The translations under genes were made by a program, and so were the position numbers. A stretch of DNA of 64,000 nt from Bradyrhizobium cytisi. Its GTDB lineage: Bacteria; Pseudomonadota; Alphaproteobacteria; Rhizobiales; Xanthobacteraceae. Shown here piece by piece: positions 56,436 to 64,000 of this stretch. Numbering within the stretch: the first letter of the stretch is position 1; every line of letters begins with the position of its first letter. Under the pieces are notes generated by a model, which saw only the letters and a program-made list of their open reading frames with translations, did no database searches and had not been told where the DNA came from. The stretch lies in NCBI RefSeq assembly GCF_008123515.1, contig NZ_VSSR01000039.1, positions 62,001-126,000 of the forward strand, given 5' to 3'.

Positions 56436-56487
56436 TGGTGGGCCCGGCAGGACTCGAACCTGCAACCAGACCGTTATGAGCGGCGGG
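56436..56487 (-). other. 3' fragment of tRNA-Ile(CAU)/Met-type tRNA (putative att scar)
   Basis: On the minus strand the sequence has an anticodon arm CCG-CTCATAA-CGG (anticodon CAU), a T-arm GCAGG-TTCGAGT-CCTGC, acceptor strand CGGGCCC, discriminator A and CCA. The 5' half (acceptor, D-arm) is absent: the sequence upstream, at 56488 and beyond, does not fold with it. Such 3' halves are the usual crossover copies left by tyrosine-integrase elements. It marks the left edge of the AT-richer segment. Confidence 0.72.
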
Positions 56488-56680
56488 ATAACGATCGGCC
56501 TCGTTGATGTTGCTGTCTTTTCGTCAGAATCCGATCGCGTTCGTTGCGCTTCGGTTGGGTCGTTTCTGGTGCGAAACTGGTGCGGTCGCGCCTGCTCGTG
56601 CAGACGAATCGGCGATTGACATCTATGGGCCACTATCGCCGAACTCTTTTCAGGATGATCATCGAGCGGATCGACTTGGC

Positions 56681-56725
56681 CCTCTCAAGGCTGAAACAGG
56701 GGTTCGATTCCCCTAGGGAGCGCCA
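56681..56725 (+). other. 3' fragment of a tRNA or tmRNA-like gene, isotype unresolved
   Basis: T-arm AGGGG-TTCGATT-CCCCT followed by AGGGAGC, discriminator G and CCA. The stretch before it (CTCTCAAGGCTGAAAC) does not give a clear anticodon arm, so it could derive from a tRNA or from the tRNA-like end of tmRNA. No matching 5' acceptor is visible nearby. Confidence 0.55.
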
Positions 56726-56964
56726 GATTTCAGTGACTTAGCTGGGTGGGAACTAGGCGTGTCCAGTTTGTGTCACGTCGACACCGAAGGACAATTGCCC
56801 GCTCGACTGCTTTCTTTGTGGTAGTTGAATCCTTGAGCGACTGGCTACTGTCCAGGCGTGCCGAAACTGGTGCGGTTGAGGCTCGAGGTTCAGACGTCTA
56901 ACTTTCGCTGGCTCAAGTCCGACCTCCCGCAACCAACAATCCGAGATAGTGCGTCGAAAGTCCT

Positions 56965-57021
56965 TAAGGCAGCGGATTTTGATTCCACCAGGCGGAGGTT
57001 CGATCCCTCCCGCCCCAACCA
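56965..57021 (+). other. 3' fragment of tRNA-Gln(TTG)
   Basis: The sequence TAAGGC, an anticodon arm GCGGA-TTTTGAT-TCCAC (anticodon TTG, one mismatch in the stem), T-arm GGAGG-TTCGATC-CCTCC, acceptor CGCCCCA, A and CCA are present. The 5' acceptor half (TGGGGCG) and D-arm are missing. It is the third such fragment in under 600 bp. No gene is convincing between 56427 and 57216. Confidence 0.68.
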
Positions 57022-57216
57022 CCAAAACATCCCGAAACATCTGATTTCGTGCGAATTTCCACGAGAAATTCCTGCGGATTTTGCTACGCGCGAACTCCCA
57101 GAAATGTCCGTTTAATTTCAAGGACTACTAAGCGATCTCGGCGGCTCCACGCAGCATGGACGGCGCGACCAGATCTCTGTTGAGTTCTCAATTGCTGAGC
57201 GACGATTTGCCGGCCG

Positions 57217-58035
57217 TCAGCGTCTCCCATGTCGTTGGGCGCCATGCAGAACTTGCATTGTCGCGCCGTCCACTCGCTGAAAATTTACATCGCGCCACTC
57301 GATGCCGTTTAGATGAGCTGAGTCCGGTACCGGCAGGCCCTGGTAGTAGCGGTGTCCCTCGTAGGTGATCCCATACGATTTTCCCATCTCGGTGCGATAC
57401 AGCCCAATTAGCTGCGGCGCACCTCCACTCAAAGGGTCAGCTTTGTTCTTGAGGGCGTCACAAAAGGCCCAGAATATTGCCCTGCTTGTTCTCCCTTGAG
57501 GATCATATTGTAGGTCTTCATTCTGCTTCTTGACTGCGCGCCCACCAGATCCGAGCGCAGTATGAAGTGCAGATTGTGTTTTATCGATAGATAACTCCTC
57601 ATCTGTCCAAACCGCAGCTCTGGTCCAGGTCGACGCTACATAGGTCAGCGTCCAAAGACGGAAGCGTGCATTCATTCCGCTACCATCTCGCGCTCCGTGT
57701 AGAATCGCAAAGCTGCGATCGGGAGCGTTGAAACGGCTGCCGAGCGACACCTTGACTGTCTCAGCAACGATCGCGTGCCTCGCTTCCGCGCTCGCCCCCG
57801 TAGGAAAAAGCACCCCATCGTCGGCCGCGGCTATGATCTGTCCCAGCATGAGGCTAGGAAAAAGAACATCTCCGACATATCCAAAAACGTCGGGGGTACT
57901 CTTGCAGGCAAAAAGTTTTCGTCCAGCATCCCAACGATTGAGATACGATCCCCAGCTGATCCGGCTGTCGCTGACCAAATAAAGTGATGAAGGACCACGT
58001 GGATCGACTCCACTCCAAGCGGCAAGCGTTGTCAC
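57217..58035 (-). CDS. predicted proteasome-like Ntn hydrolase
   Basis: 272 residues from the GTG at 58035, with AGGA just upstream; a longer frame to 58122 has no ribosome site. After removal of Met the protein would start T-T-L-A-A-W, like HslV and proteasome beta subunits (N-terminal Thr nucleophile). SLYLVSDSRISWG (residues 17-29) aligns with the beta-subunit ADSRAT region (Asp23), RKLFAC gives a Lys at 40 in the place of Lys33, and FGYVGD follows. This pattern is my inference, not a searched match. The substrate is unknown. It lies last in a minus-strand series with TIGR02391 and HNH genes. Confidence 0.55.
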   Translation of the reverse strand: MTTLAAWSGVDPRGPSSLYLVSDSRISWGSYLNRWDAGRKLFACKSTPDVFGYVGDVLFPSLMLGQIIAAADDGVLFPTGASAEARHAIVAETVKVSLGSRFNAPDRSFAILHGARDGSGMNARFRLWTLTYVASTWTRAAVWTDEELSIDKTQSALHTALGSGGRAVKKQNEDLQYDPQGRTSRAIFWAFCDALKNKADPLSGGAPQLIGLYRTEMGKSYGITYEGHRYYQGLPVPDSAHLNGIEWRDVNFQRVDGATMQVLHGAQRHGRR

Positions 58036-58254
58036 TATTCCTGGCCCCCCTTTTGCGTTATGATGATGGCCGATTGGGCCGTTGCGAGGCAACTCCCAGG
58101 CGATCCACCATACTACTAACATTTCTATGGGTCGCGAGGTCGGAGGACCTACCCTGATACGGCTTTGCCGTGTCAGGGTGGCTGGGTCACGCTATTGCTT
58201 ACGTCGATGCGCGTGTTGTGCGTTCTCACCCGACTTCGCGAAATGCTTCTGGAC

Positions 58255-59013
58255 CTACTGCCGCCGCCTGGCATCAACAATACGAAGCAAATGGGTGGCG
58301 AGCATCACTTGCTCACGTGCTTCAGCCGGATCGCTGAGGTTTACGGTGCGATGCGAATGGGGATTTTTGTATGAGCCAATCGCGCCAGCAAATAGGTGTG
58401 CAAGAGCTTCACGCTCTCCGGGCGGATGAGCCAGGTTGGTTAACCTTCCGCGATTGTCTTTCGGATTGTCGCTCGGATCAAATGCCTTGCGCATGAGGTC
58501 CGCGCCTAGGTCGGTCGCTTCGTAACCTCCGGCCTGACGTACGGCAACTTCGACAGCCTTAAAAGCGGCGAAGACAGCCTCGTCTAACTCGCCTCTTGCA
58601 AGAGCTGCCCACACCTTATCGCGTATCGCGACATGCAGGAGCTCCTTGGGGAAAAGCATCGCCGCTCGCGTTGCTTCCCAGTCCTGTCCATTGGCAATAG
58701 CCAGACCAGCTTCGGTAAAGGTCTTCCATCCATGGGTACCATTGATGCCCGGCGAAGCTTCCACAAATCCTTCGCGTTCTAACTGTCGCCATGCTCTGTT
58801 TAGGTGGTCGCCTATCTGTTGTTTCTTGTGGAATGGATAACTGCTCCCCCGTTCGGTCGCCATCCCGGTGCCGAATGGCTCGGTAGTGATTGCTTCGTAA
58901 GTAAAGCCCGCGCCCTGCCGGACATCCTTCGCAATGAGCAGCATGATGCGGCCGACATCCGAGGTCGACATGGCTAGGAGGTGATCTGCATTGGGAACAT
59001 ATTTTGAGATCAT
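58255..59013 (-). CDS. TIGR02391 (Ymh/HEPN-like) protein
   Basis: 252 residues. The C-terminal half carries the family pattern: FKAVEVAVRQAGGYEATDLG, LMRKAFDPSDNP, ALAHLFAGAIGSYKNPHSHR and EAREQVMLATHLLRIVDARR. Such proteins belong to the HEPN-like helical group common in defence and toxin loci, where the H-R residues may cut RNA. The N-terminal 110 residues form a different, winged-helix-like part (HLNRAWRQLEREGFVEASPG). It lies 41 bp after the HNH gene and is probably co-transcribed with it. Codon use is more AT-rich than in the left of the window. Confidence 0.75.
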   Translation of the reverse strand: MISKYVPNADHLLAMSTSDVGRIMLLIAKDVRQGAGFTYEAITTEPFGTGMATERGSSYPFHKKQQIGDHLNRAWRQLEREGFVEASPGINGTHGWKTFTEAGLAIANGQDWEATRAAMLFPKELLHVAIRDKVWAALARGELDEAVFAAFKAVEVAVRQAGGYEATDLGADLMRKAFDPSDNPKDNRGRLTNLAHPPGEREALAHLFAGAIGSYKNPHSHRTVNLSDPAEAREQVMLATHLLRIVDARRRQ

Positions 59014-59054
59014 ACTACCTCACAGCATAAATGACGTTGATGATAGGTACCTAT

Positions 59055-60059
59055 TCAGGCCCTTCTGATGCGCTTCGATGCATCTGAATTGGTTTTCTTG
59101 GCTTCTGCCCGGGCGATGTGATGCCGCATCGCGTCAGCCGCGGAATCCAAAGACCGCTCGATCCGGGATGACAGCGAGCCCAATGCGGGGTTGGCCGGCG
59201 GAAACTTCGTATCCAAATCGAAATTCTTTATACACACCAGCGCTAGCTCCAAAGACTTTTGGGCCTGCTGCATAATTGAATTGAATATGTTGACTGGAAG
59301 CTGGTCCTCTCGCCCCCACCATTCGTTTACGAGATCTGAGAGCGTGTGAAGCGAATCGTAAAAGCTACTAAGAGAAACGATGTCCTCGGAAGAGAGCGCG
59401 CTACACCGCGGCGCATTCGGAAAGAGCGTTGGCCAATGCGGTAGGAAGTTTTCCTTTCGGTCATTCGGCTCGATGTCGTGCCCAACCGATGCGCAAACAA
59501 AATTCGGGATTGCTCGACCATGAATGTAGAGAACGCGGGCAATCGTTCGGTTCAATTCGGGTGTAAAAATGCGACGAGCGGCTTCCTGCGCCTGCTCTTC
59601 GCCGTGTCTGGCGTGCGGACTGGAGCTGTATAGATTGACCGTATGCGCCGTAATTCCACCAGACTGATTGATAGATTGGACGGTCTGCTTTATCAGCAGC
59701 TCGGCACTGTTGCTGGCCCGTTCGTCTGAAAGTACAGCACTCTTGGCTTCGTGCTCGGCCTTCATCTTTACCAAGCGTGCAACGGTGTACGCCTCCGGAT
59801 CGTCATCGACGATTGTATGGTGGTTTGCACACAACAAAATTAGGTTGTCGAACCCGTGCCGATCTTGCGTCGATTGGTTTGGATCGAACCGAGCACCGCC
59901 TGGTCTTGCTGCTCTTATATGGCATGTTTGGCCGATTATGGTGGCCTCGTGCACGATCGGGATTTCGCATCTAGGAAACGCACAACAATTACCAGAGTGC
60001 GCAAACAGCCGCTTCATGACTGCCAGCGTCGGACCAGATTGTGATGTTTCCTTACCCAT
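59055..60059 (-). CDS. HNH endonuclease domain protein with C-terminal helical region
   Basis: 334 residues. The N-terminal HNH fold is complete: CCAFPRC (zinc-binding cysteines near 25-31), QTCHIRAARPGGARFDP (catalytic His47 region), then HGFDNLILLCANHHTIVDDD with Asn72 and His80-81. The remaining 240 residues are mostly helical and of unknown role (GGITAHTVNLYSSSPHARHG follows a coiled stretch). HNH proteins of this build are frequent in defence or mobile islands. The next genes on the strand are TIGR02391 and the Ntn-hydrolase candidate. Confidence 0.8.
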   Translation of the reverse strand: MGKETSQSGPTLAVMKRLFAHSGNCCAFPRCEIPIVHEATIIGQTCHIRAARPGGARFDPNQSTQDRHGFDNLILLCANHHTIVDDDPEAYTVARLVKMKAEHEAKSAVLSDERASNSAELLIKQTVQSINQSGGITAHTVNLYSSSPHARHGEEQAQEAARRIFTPELNRTIARVLYIHGRAIPNFVCASVGHDIEPNDRKENFLPHWPTLFPNAPRCSALSSEDIVSLSSFYDSLHTLSDLVNEWWGREDQLPVNIFNSIMQQAQKSLELALVCIKNFDLDTKFPPANPALGSLSSRIERSLDSAADAMRHHIARAEAKKTNSDASKRIRRA

Positions 60060-60211
60060 TGGAAGTCACCTCAGAACGAGCTTGGGGTGTCTGTTTTTTT
60101 GCGTAGATTGAGCTCATCGCAACCTGCCCCTGAGGCTTACCTCAATGACTTCCGGTTACCGAAGCAGACGCGCGAGCCGCCTGAGCGTCGAAGGCAGTCT
60201 TCTGCCTGTCC

Positions 60212-60246
60212 AAAAACCGGCGAGCCTGACCGCTCACCGGCTTTTT
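60212..60246 (-). terminator. two-way hairpin terminator after the patatin gene
   Basis: Minus strand AAAAAGCCGGTGAGC, a short loop, then GCTCGCCGGTTTTT (one mismatch in a nine-pair stem, T5 tail). The plus strand also ends in CTTTTT, so it could work in both directions. It lies 66 bases after the patatin stop and separates that gene from the HNH gene. Confidence 0.7.
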
Positions 60247-60311
60247 GATTTGATTCGGGCCTATGCGCGCTTGCTCAAATGAGCCGGGAAATCGACAATG
60301 CGCCTACGCAG

Positions 60312-62720
60312 TTACCGGGCAAGATCGCAATTATCGACCGAGTTCCCGTTCTTAGCTTTTGCCTTTACTTTGCCCAGTCCTGAGTTGACCTCACGGATGA
60401 TCTTGCACTGATCACACGAGTTCTTTTGAAAGGATTCTATGAATCCCGTCATTCCAAACGGGACTGCGTTCGGCCCTTCGATCAGTCCCGAATCCCGGAA
60501 AGCTCCCTCTCCAGCAGCATTGCAGATACCCGCACTCGCTATGTTGGCTGCAACTAGCCGTCTTGTGAGGGATGAGAGCTGCCAGCCGAGGGGGAATTTG
60601 AAGAAGCGATGATTGAGATTTATCTGGGCGAGCCGCCACCGCTCATCACCGAGATTTGGGGGCTGATCAAGCAGCGTTGATACGCGGTCTACAGCTTGAT
60701 CTCCTCTCACCTCCCGCGTCTGCATGAAGGCATCAACTGGCGTCAGGAGTTCGGAGAAGCCATTGGCTTCGATCTGAGCTCCCTCGTAGAGACGGCTATA
60801 GTAGGCGCTGTGACCAAGTACGATCATCTTGAAAACGTATTCCGGAAACTTCTTGGCCTTGATGCCTTTGCCGCCAGGCTTGACCACCTTCTCTGCCGGA
60901 TTTTCACCCTCAATCCACTGAATGACGTTCAGCGCCGTATCAGCACCGGAATTCTCAAAGTAACCGCCATCAACGTAGCGCGTCGCAATTGCAGGCCACA
61001 GCAGGAGATGCCGTGTTTCCAAGGCAACCGAGGCTGGGGGAAGTATCAACGGAAATCGTGAGCTGAGGGTCGCTGCTGTACTTAGCGCAATATCTTGTCC
61101 CATCGAAGCAAGGTTTGCGGAGTTGACGGCCGACCTGCGCCATTGAATGTCATCGTTTGTCGGTGCAACCACGTGCTGTTCACCGGTCTCGGCCTGCGTG
61201 ACGTTCATGAACATGATCGGGCCGTCTCCCAGCTTCCGGCCCTGAAGAATTCCCTGGCTCAGACCATCTGACTTGCCCGAGGTCGTATCAAGCCACCCCA
61301 CTTCCAGCGCCCGCTCGAACGCCCGCGCCCGATCGAAAAGCGGAATTGGATAGGGCAAGAATCGCTGGGCAAAATCCGGGAACAGCGCGGACGCTGCCAG
61401 AGGGGACAAGAAGTCGTTCCTGAAGAACTGGTCGACCAACTTCTCGATCGTTCCTGGTCCGTCGAGGCCATCCTCCGCGCATTTGGTCTTGTCCGCCGCC
61501 GGCTCGTATTGGACGGCCGCCATGAATGCCACTGCACCAACACTCCCGCCCGACACGCTGCTTATGAGAAAGATATGGTCGAGGATCGCGGGACACCGGT
61601 CGTACAGCCGCGCCAAGGTGATTGCAGTTTGATAGGCAGCATAGATGCCACCACCTCTTGCGGCCACGACATAGACTGGAAACGGGCGCCCTTGGTCTTT
61701 GAACGCGTTCACGCGCTCCGCAGGGCGATTGTGCCACCAGGCATAGAACTCGTCCTGTATGAGTCCGCCGGTTTCTGCATCGGTCTTGTTCTCGACTGTG
61801 CGGACCGTGTGATTGTCGTTGAGCCCCGCCCAATCTGCGACCAAAGCCACAGCAACGAGGCATCCAGCCATCGAGAGACCAACCCTGGCCGAAACATTTT
61901 GCAGGCGAAGCAGAAAGAACTGCAAAACCACAAGAAACAGGGAGAGCCACGTCAATGTGCCAATCAGGGCTGTTGCGGCGATCAGGAGAGCTGATGCACT
62001 TTTCACGATCCAAACGGCTTGCAGGGAAAAGGCGCCAACAAGTACGGTCGTGATGAGAAAAATGTTCGCCTCGATCCTGCGAAACCAGCTCGGGTTGCTC
62101 AGTCTTCGTCGGCAGACGGCTTCAAACACCCCCACAGCGACGGCCATTATCAGGCACCCAATTGCCGCCCATTGGAGAAGGGAGATGGCAAACAATGCGT
62201 CCCGATGCAGAGCCTGAAACCCACCCGTGAGGTTGTCAAAGTACGTCTTTCCATCGGGAGAGAGCGGCTTTTCGGCGAGTTTTGCTACCACCTGCTGAAG
62301 GTCGGGAAGGTCAAAGTAACCGGTGGTTCGATAGAGACCCACGGCAATTCCAGCCAACGGGGCCATCCCAATCCCGGCTGAGATCGCAGCACGGAGCCAT
62401 GTCAGGCGGGCGCCAGTCTGACTGGCCCAGAGTTGCCGCACGCATTCGTTGATCGAGGCACAGAGCACGGCTGTCGTGACAACAAAAGCGCCGATCCTGA
62501 TGAGATTGTGCGGCAGGTCACTTGCGAGAATAAAGTAGATCTCCTGAATCTGGTCAGGCTTCGAGAACATGAAATAGCCAGCCGACGCGACAATCAGCGG
62601 CACTCGCAAGGTCAGGACATTAGACACAAACGCAGCACCGACGCCGGCCATCCACAGCAGCGCTGCCCGAATGTTAGGCAGCAGCGTACTCAACCTCTTC
62701 GTCAACATCGAACGCCCCAT
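60312..62720 (-). CDS. membrane-anchored patatin-like phospholipase
   Basis: 802 residues. The first 300 residues contain about seven membrane segments. A patatin domain follows: the oxyanion site ARGGGIYAAY (Gly356-358), the nucleophile elbow SVSGGSVGAVAF (Ser393) and the catalytic Asp in RYVDGGYFENSG (Asp584). Patatin-like enzymes hydrolyse acyl esters of membrane lipids; some act as effectors in anti-phage systems such as CBASS, where they are usually soluble. No cGAS/DncV-like cyclase is encoded next to it here. The start is an ATG at 62720. The neighbouring minus-strand genes suggest a defence or island role, but this is an inference. Confidence 0.85.
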   Translation of the reverse strand: MGRSMLTKRLSTLLPNIRAALLWMAGVGAAFVSNVLTLRVPLIVASAGYFMFSKPDQIQEIYFILASDLPHNLIRIGAFVVTTAVLCASINECVRQLWASQTGARLTWLRAAISAGIGMAPLAGIAVGLYRTTGYFDLPDLQQVVAKLAEKPLSPDGKTYFDNLTGGFQALHRDALFAISLLQWAAIGCLIMAVAVGVFEAVCRRRLSNPSWFRRIEANIFLITTVLVGAFSLQAVWIVKSASALLIAATALIGTLTWLSLFLVVLQFFLLRLQNVSARVGLSMAGCLVAVALVADWAGLNDNHTVRTVENKTDAETGGLIQDEFYAWWHNRPAERVNAFKDQGRPFPVYVVAARGGGIYAAYQTAITLARLYDRCPAILDHIFLISSVSGGSVGAVAFMAAVQYEPAADKTKCAEDGLDGPGTIEKLVDQFFRNDFLSPLAASALFPDFAQRFLPYPIPLFDRARAFERALEVGWLDTTSGKSDGLSQGILQGRKLGDGPIMFMNVTQAETGEQHVVAPTNDDIQWRRSAVNSANLASMGQDIALSTAATLSSRFPLILPPASVALETRHLLLWPAIATRYVDGGYFENSGADTALNVIQWIEGENPAEKVVKPGGKGIKAKKFPEYVFKMIVLGHSAYYSRLYEGAQIEANGFSELLTPVDAFMQTREVRGDQAVDRVSTLLDQPPNLGDERWRLAQINLNHRFFKFPLGWQLSSLTRRLVAANIASAGICNAAGEGAFRDSGLIEGPNAVPFGMTGFIESFQKNSCDQCKIIREVNSGLGKVKAKAKNGNSVDNCDLAR

Positions 62721-63043
62721 CCATCATCAACTAAGAATTTCGCTTGAAAACAGACACACAATAAAAGGTTGAAAACACCCCGGAAGCACGCTGACGGTAG
62801 GATCAGTCAAAAACGGGGTTCTGTCGAGAGCCGGCATGTACACGGCTCGCCGCGTTATCGAGACGCATCTGCCACCTTTCCCACCGAGAAAAATGGGTTC
62901 GATTCGGCAGATCCGTAACCGAAATGTCGAAACGCACGCTGTGACGGGCACAAACAGAACTTCATTGACCCACCCAGCCGCCGTGTGGATGATCTTACGC
63001 TGGCGGCCCTGGGGAGCTGCCTGGTCGTCATCGTCCTCGATGG
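62721..63043. other. 323-bp intergenic stretch without a convincing gene
   Basis: The stretch lies between the patatin gene and the SRAP remnant. A GTG at 63047 overlaps the SRAP stop (GTGA) and opens a 106-codon frame (TIEDDDDQAAPQGRQRKIIH at the start), but after about 25 codons the sequence looks non-coding. It could be the remains of a coupled second gene. Confidence 0.5.
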
Positions 63044-63763
63044 TCACGTCGCTAGCCCGGCCGTGTCTTCCTTGACGCCGCGGGCGACGATCCGGAGTGC
63101 CTCGTCCGGCAGCGGCCGCTGCAGCTTCAGGGCCTCGTCCGGAGGGGCCGTCATCCAGGTCTCGACTTCGTCCGGCGTTGTTAGGATCACCGGCATCGCC
63201 TTGGGGTGGATGGCGCCGACCTCGGCATTCGGCTCTGTCGTGAGGAACGCGTAGAGGTCGTTGGTCGTCTCACCTTCCTTGACCTTCCGAACGGACGTCC
63301 AGTTGGTCCAGATGCCGGCGAAGCAGGCGAGGGGACGGGTCTCATCGAGCGCGAACCAGATATCACCGCCCTCGGCCTTGTTGAACTCGCTGAACGAATT
63401 AAACGGCACCACACAGCGGTTTTCGGCTCCCAGCCATCGCGTCCAGTGCTTGCTCTTCACGTTGCGGATGTTGGTCGTGCCGCCGTCCGGCTCCATCCGT
63501 AGCAGTTCCTTGAAATCGACGGTCTTGCCCTTGGCCTGCAGCTTCTCGGCTCTTTTCTTGGTGGCGTTCATCAGCGCCTTTGACGACGACGGCATTCCCC
63601 AGCGCGCCGTAGCGAGTTCGCGGCCCTCGGCCCCGTTGCGCACGATCGGTGCCTTGTAATCGGGAAAAACCCCGGGCATCGGCGCCAGATTGCCGACGTA
63701 TCGGTTCACGACGCGAAACAACGCGCTGATTGCGGCTTGGTTGGTCGTGATCGAGTAGAGATT
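63044..63763 (-). pseudogene. SRAP (YedK/HMCES) gene lacking its Met-Cys start
   Basis: From the codons N-L-Y-S-I-T-T-N-Q at 63763 the frame is a good SRAP domain: LFRVVNRYVGNLAPMPGVFP, LATARWGMPSS, the Glu motif RCVVPFNSFSEF and IHPKAMPVIL. In this family the first two codons are Met-Cys, and Cys2 forms the thiazolidine link to abasic sites in single-stranded DNA. Here ATG-TGC is replaced by palindrome sequence reading CGG-CAT before N-L-Y, with an in-frame TAG at 63785-63787. Only a TTG at 63721 could start a shorter product lacking the reactive Cys. The 5' end was displaced by the mobile-element end at 63754-64000. Confidence 0.68.
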
Positions 63764-63789
63764 ATGCCGACGTCGGCATAATCTCTACT
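63754..63789. repeat. 36-bp perfect palindrome at the mobile-element junction
   Basis: AGTAGAGATTATGCCGAC is followed directly by its exact reverse complement, giving 36 bp of perfect symmetry centred at 63771/63772. The outer ten bases on the SRAP side are SRAP codons. Further copies of the inner motif (ATTATGCCGAC or its complement GTCGGCATAAT) lie at 63804-63814 and 63860-63870, and TATGCCGAC lies at 63789-63797. Confidence 0.9.
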
Positions 63790-63869
63790 ATGCCGACCTC
63801 GGGATTATGCCGACCATTGCCTCTGAACGGGCTCTGGCGGCGGCGATCGCTGCGTTGGAGTCGGCATAA

Positions 63870-64000
63870 TCACAGCGCCTCCAGAAATGCGAGAAGCTTG
63901 TCATTCGGTCGAAAACGACCGGGGGTGGCTACCGCTGGAGCTGTCGCGGCCAGTGCGCGTTCCTTGATTCCCATATCAGCGTGTAGGTAGATGTGGGTGG
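63870..64000 (-). mobile_element. C-terminus of a tyrosine recombinase/integrase (5' part outside window)
   Basis: The last 42 codons read from the right edge to the stop at 63870-63872. They begin THIYLHAD, where the Tyr is the expected catalytic nucleophile in the T-x-x-Y-x-H box, and end RFRPNDKLLAFLEAL, a common ending of XerC-like recombinases in rhizobial elements. The stop codon overlaps a GTCGGCATAAT motif, the repeat that also makes up the palindrome at 63754-63789. This suggests the gene is the terminal gene of an element whose end is that repeat array. Confidence 0.8.

Noticed and set aside
56431..57121. Short frames beginning GGPGRTRTCNQTVMSG or containing GAGGIEPPPGGIKIRC
   Set aside because: These peptides come from translating the tRNA 3' fragments and are familiar false gene calls next to tRNA genes.
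60312..62720. The patatin gene as part of a CBASS operon
   Set aside because: No CD-NTase, Cap2 or Cap3 gene is adjacent, and the enzyme has a large membrane domain unlike CapV. The class III cyclases in the window are far away and of a different fold.
62727..63047. 106-codon frame overlapping the SRAP stop (GTGA)
   Set aside because: Only the first 25 or so codons look protein-like; the rest has no coding character, so it was kept as an intergenic note rather than a gene.

Overview
The window looks like chromosome of a high-GC alphaproteobacterium, most probably Bradyrhizobium or a close relative. The evidence is the strong GC bias at third codon positions, the many solute-binding-protein-dependent ABC systems, several class III nucleotide cyclases, and dispersed palindromic repeats of a kind common in that group (4023-4074 and three copies of a CGTCATTGCGAG...CTCGCAATGACGG element). 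No complete tRNA or rRNA gene and no CRISPR array was seen. From about 56.4 kb to the right edge, base and codon use become visibly more AT-rich and the gene content changes to accessory functions.

Layout. 1-9.4 kb: the end of an AAA/TPR signalling protein, a PCMT-like methyltransferase, two glycosyltransferase-like proteins, a Tat-exported GH10 xylanase, a polysaccharide flippase and a fatty-acid desaturase. 9.6-17.3 kb: a complete Liv-type ABC operon (binding protein, LivH, LivM, LivG, LivF) followed by a second, frameshifted binding protein and a CaiB/BaiF CoA-transferase. 17.5-20 kb: an L,D-transpeptidase and a methyltransferase. 20.06-22.68 kb (minus strand): a bufferin operon, made of a DUF2282 precursor, an MNIO (DUF692) maturase, a DUF2063 partner and DoxX, preceded by a GTAACA-N16-CGAA element resembling an ECF-sigma promoter. 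22.8-29.98 kb: two class III cyclases around shikimate dehydrogenase, an amidohydrolase, an orphan Liv-type binding protein and a frameshifted hutD. 29.97-34.6 kb: a LysR regulator divergent from a polar amino-acid ABC transporter that has no local ATPase and is coupled to a class V aminotransferase. 34.7-42.8 kb: a WGR-like/cyclase fusion, a TPR glycosyltransferase, repeats, small proteins, a BTAD-type regulator and a BASS-like membrane protein preceded by four tiny membrane proteins. 43-45 kb: a GST-SDR-TetR operon with a double palindromic operator. 45.2-54.6 kb: a sugar-acid type catabolic locus with an enolase-superfamily dehydratase, a Dpp/Opp-type ABC transporter, an aldose-epimerase remnant, and a divergent GntR regulator plus DHDPS-family lyase. 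54.7-56.4 kb: a YcaC-like hydrolase and a divergent LysR.

The accessory segment starts immediately after that LysR gene. Three 3' ends of tRNA-like genes lie within 600 bp, followed by minus-strand genes for a predicted proteasome-like Ntn hydrolase, a TIGR02391 (Ymh/HEPN-like) protein, an HNH nuclease and a membrane-bound patatin-like lipase. At the right edge the C-terminus of a tyrosine recombinase and a 36-bp perfect palindrome abut an SRAP (YedK/HMCES) gene that has lost its Met-Cys start.

The strongest leads are the bufferin operon with its candidate metal/stress-responsive promoter, the putative Ntn hydrolase with its TIGR02391/HNH/patatin neighbours, the mobile-element junction that removes the SRAP catalytic cysteine, and the well-resolved operators for TetR and GntR. 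All functional statements come from reading motifs and gene order; no database search was run.
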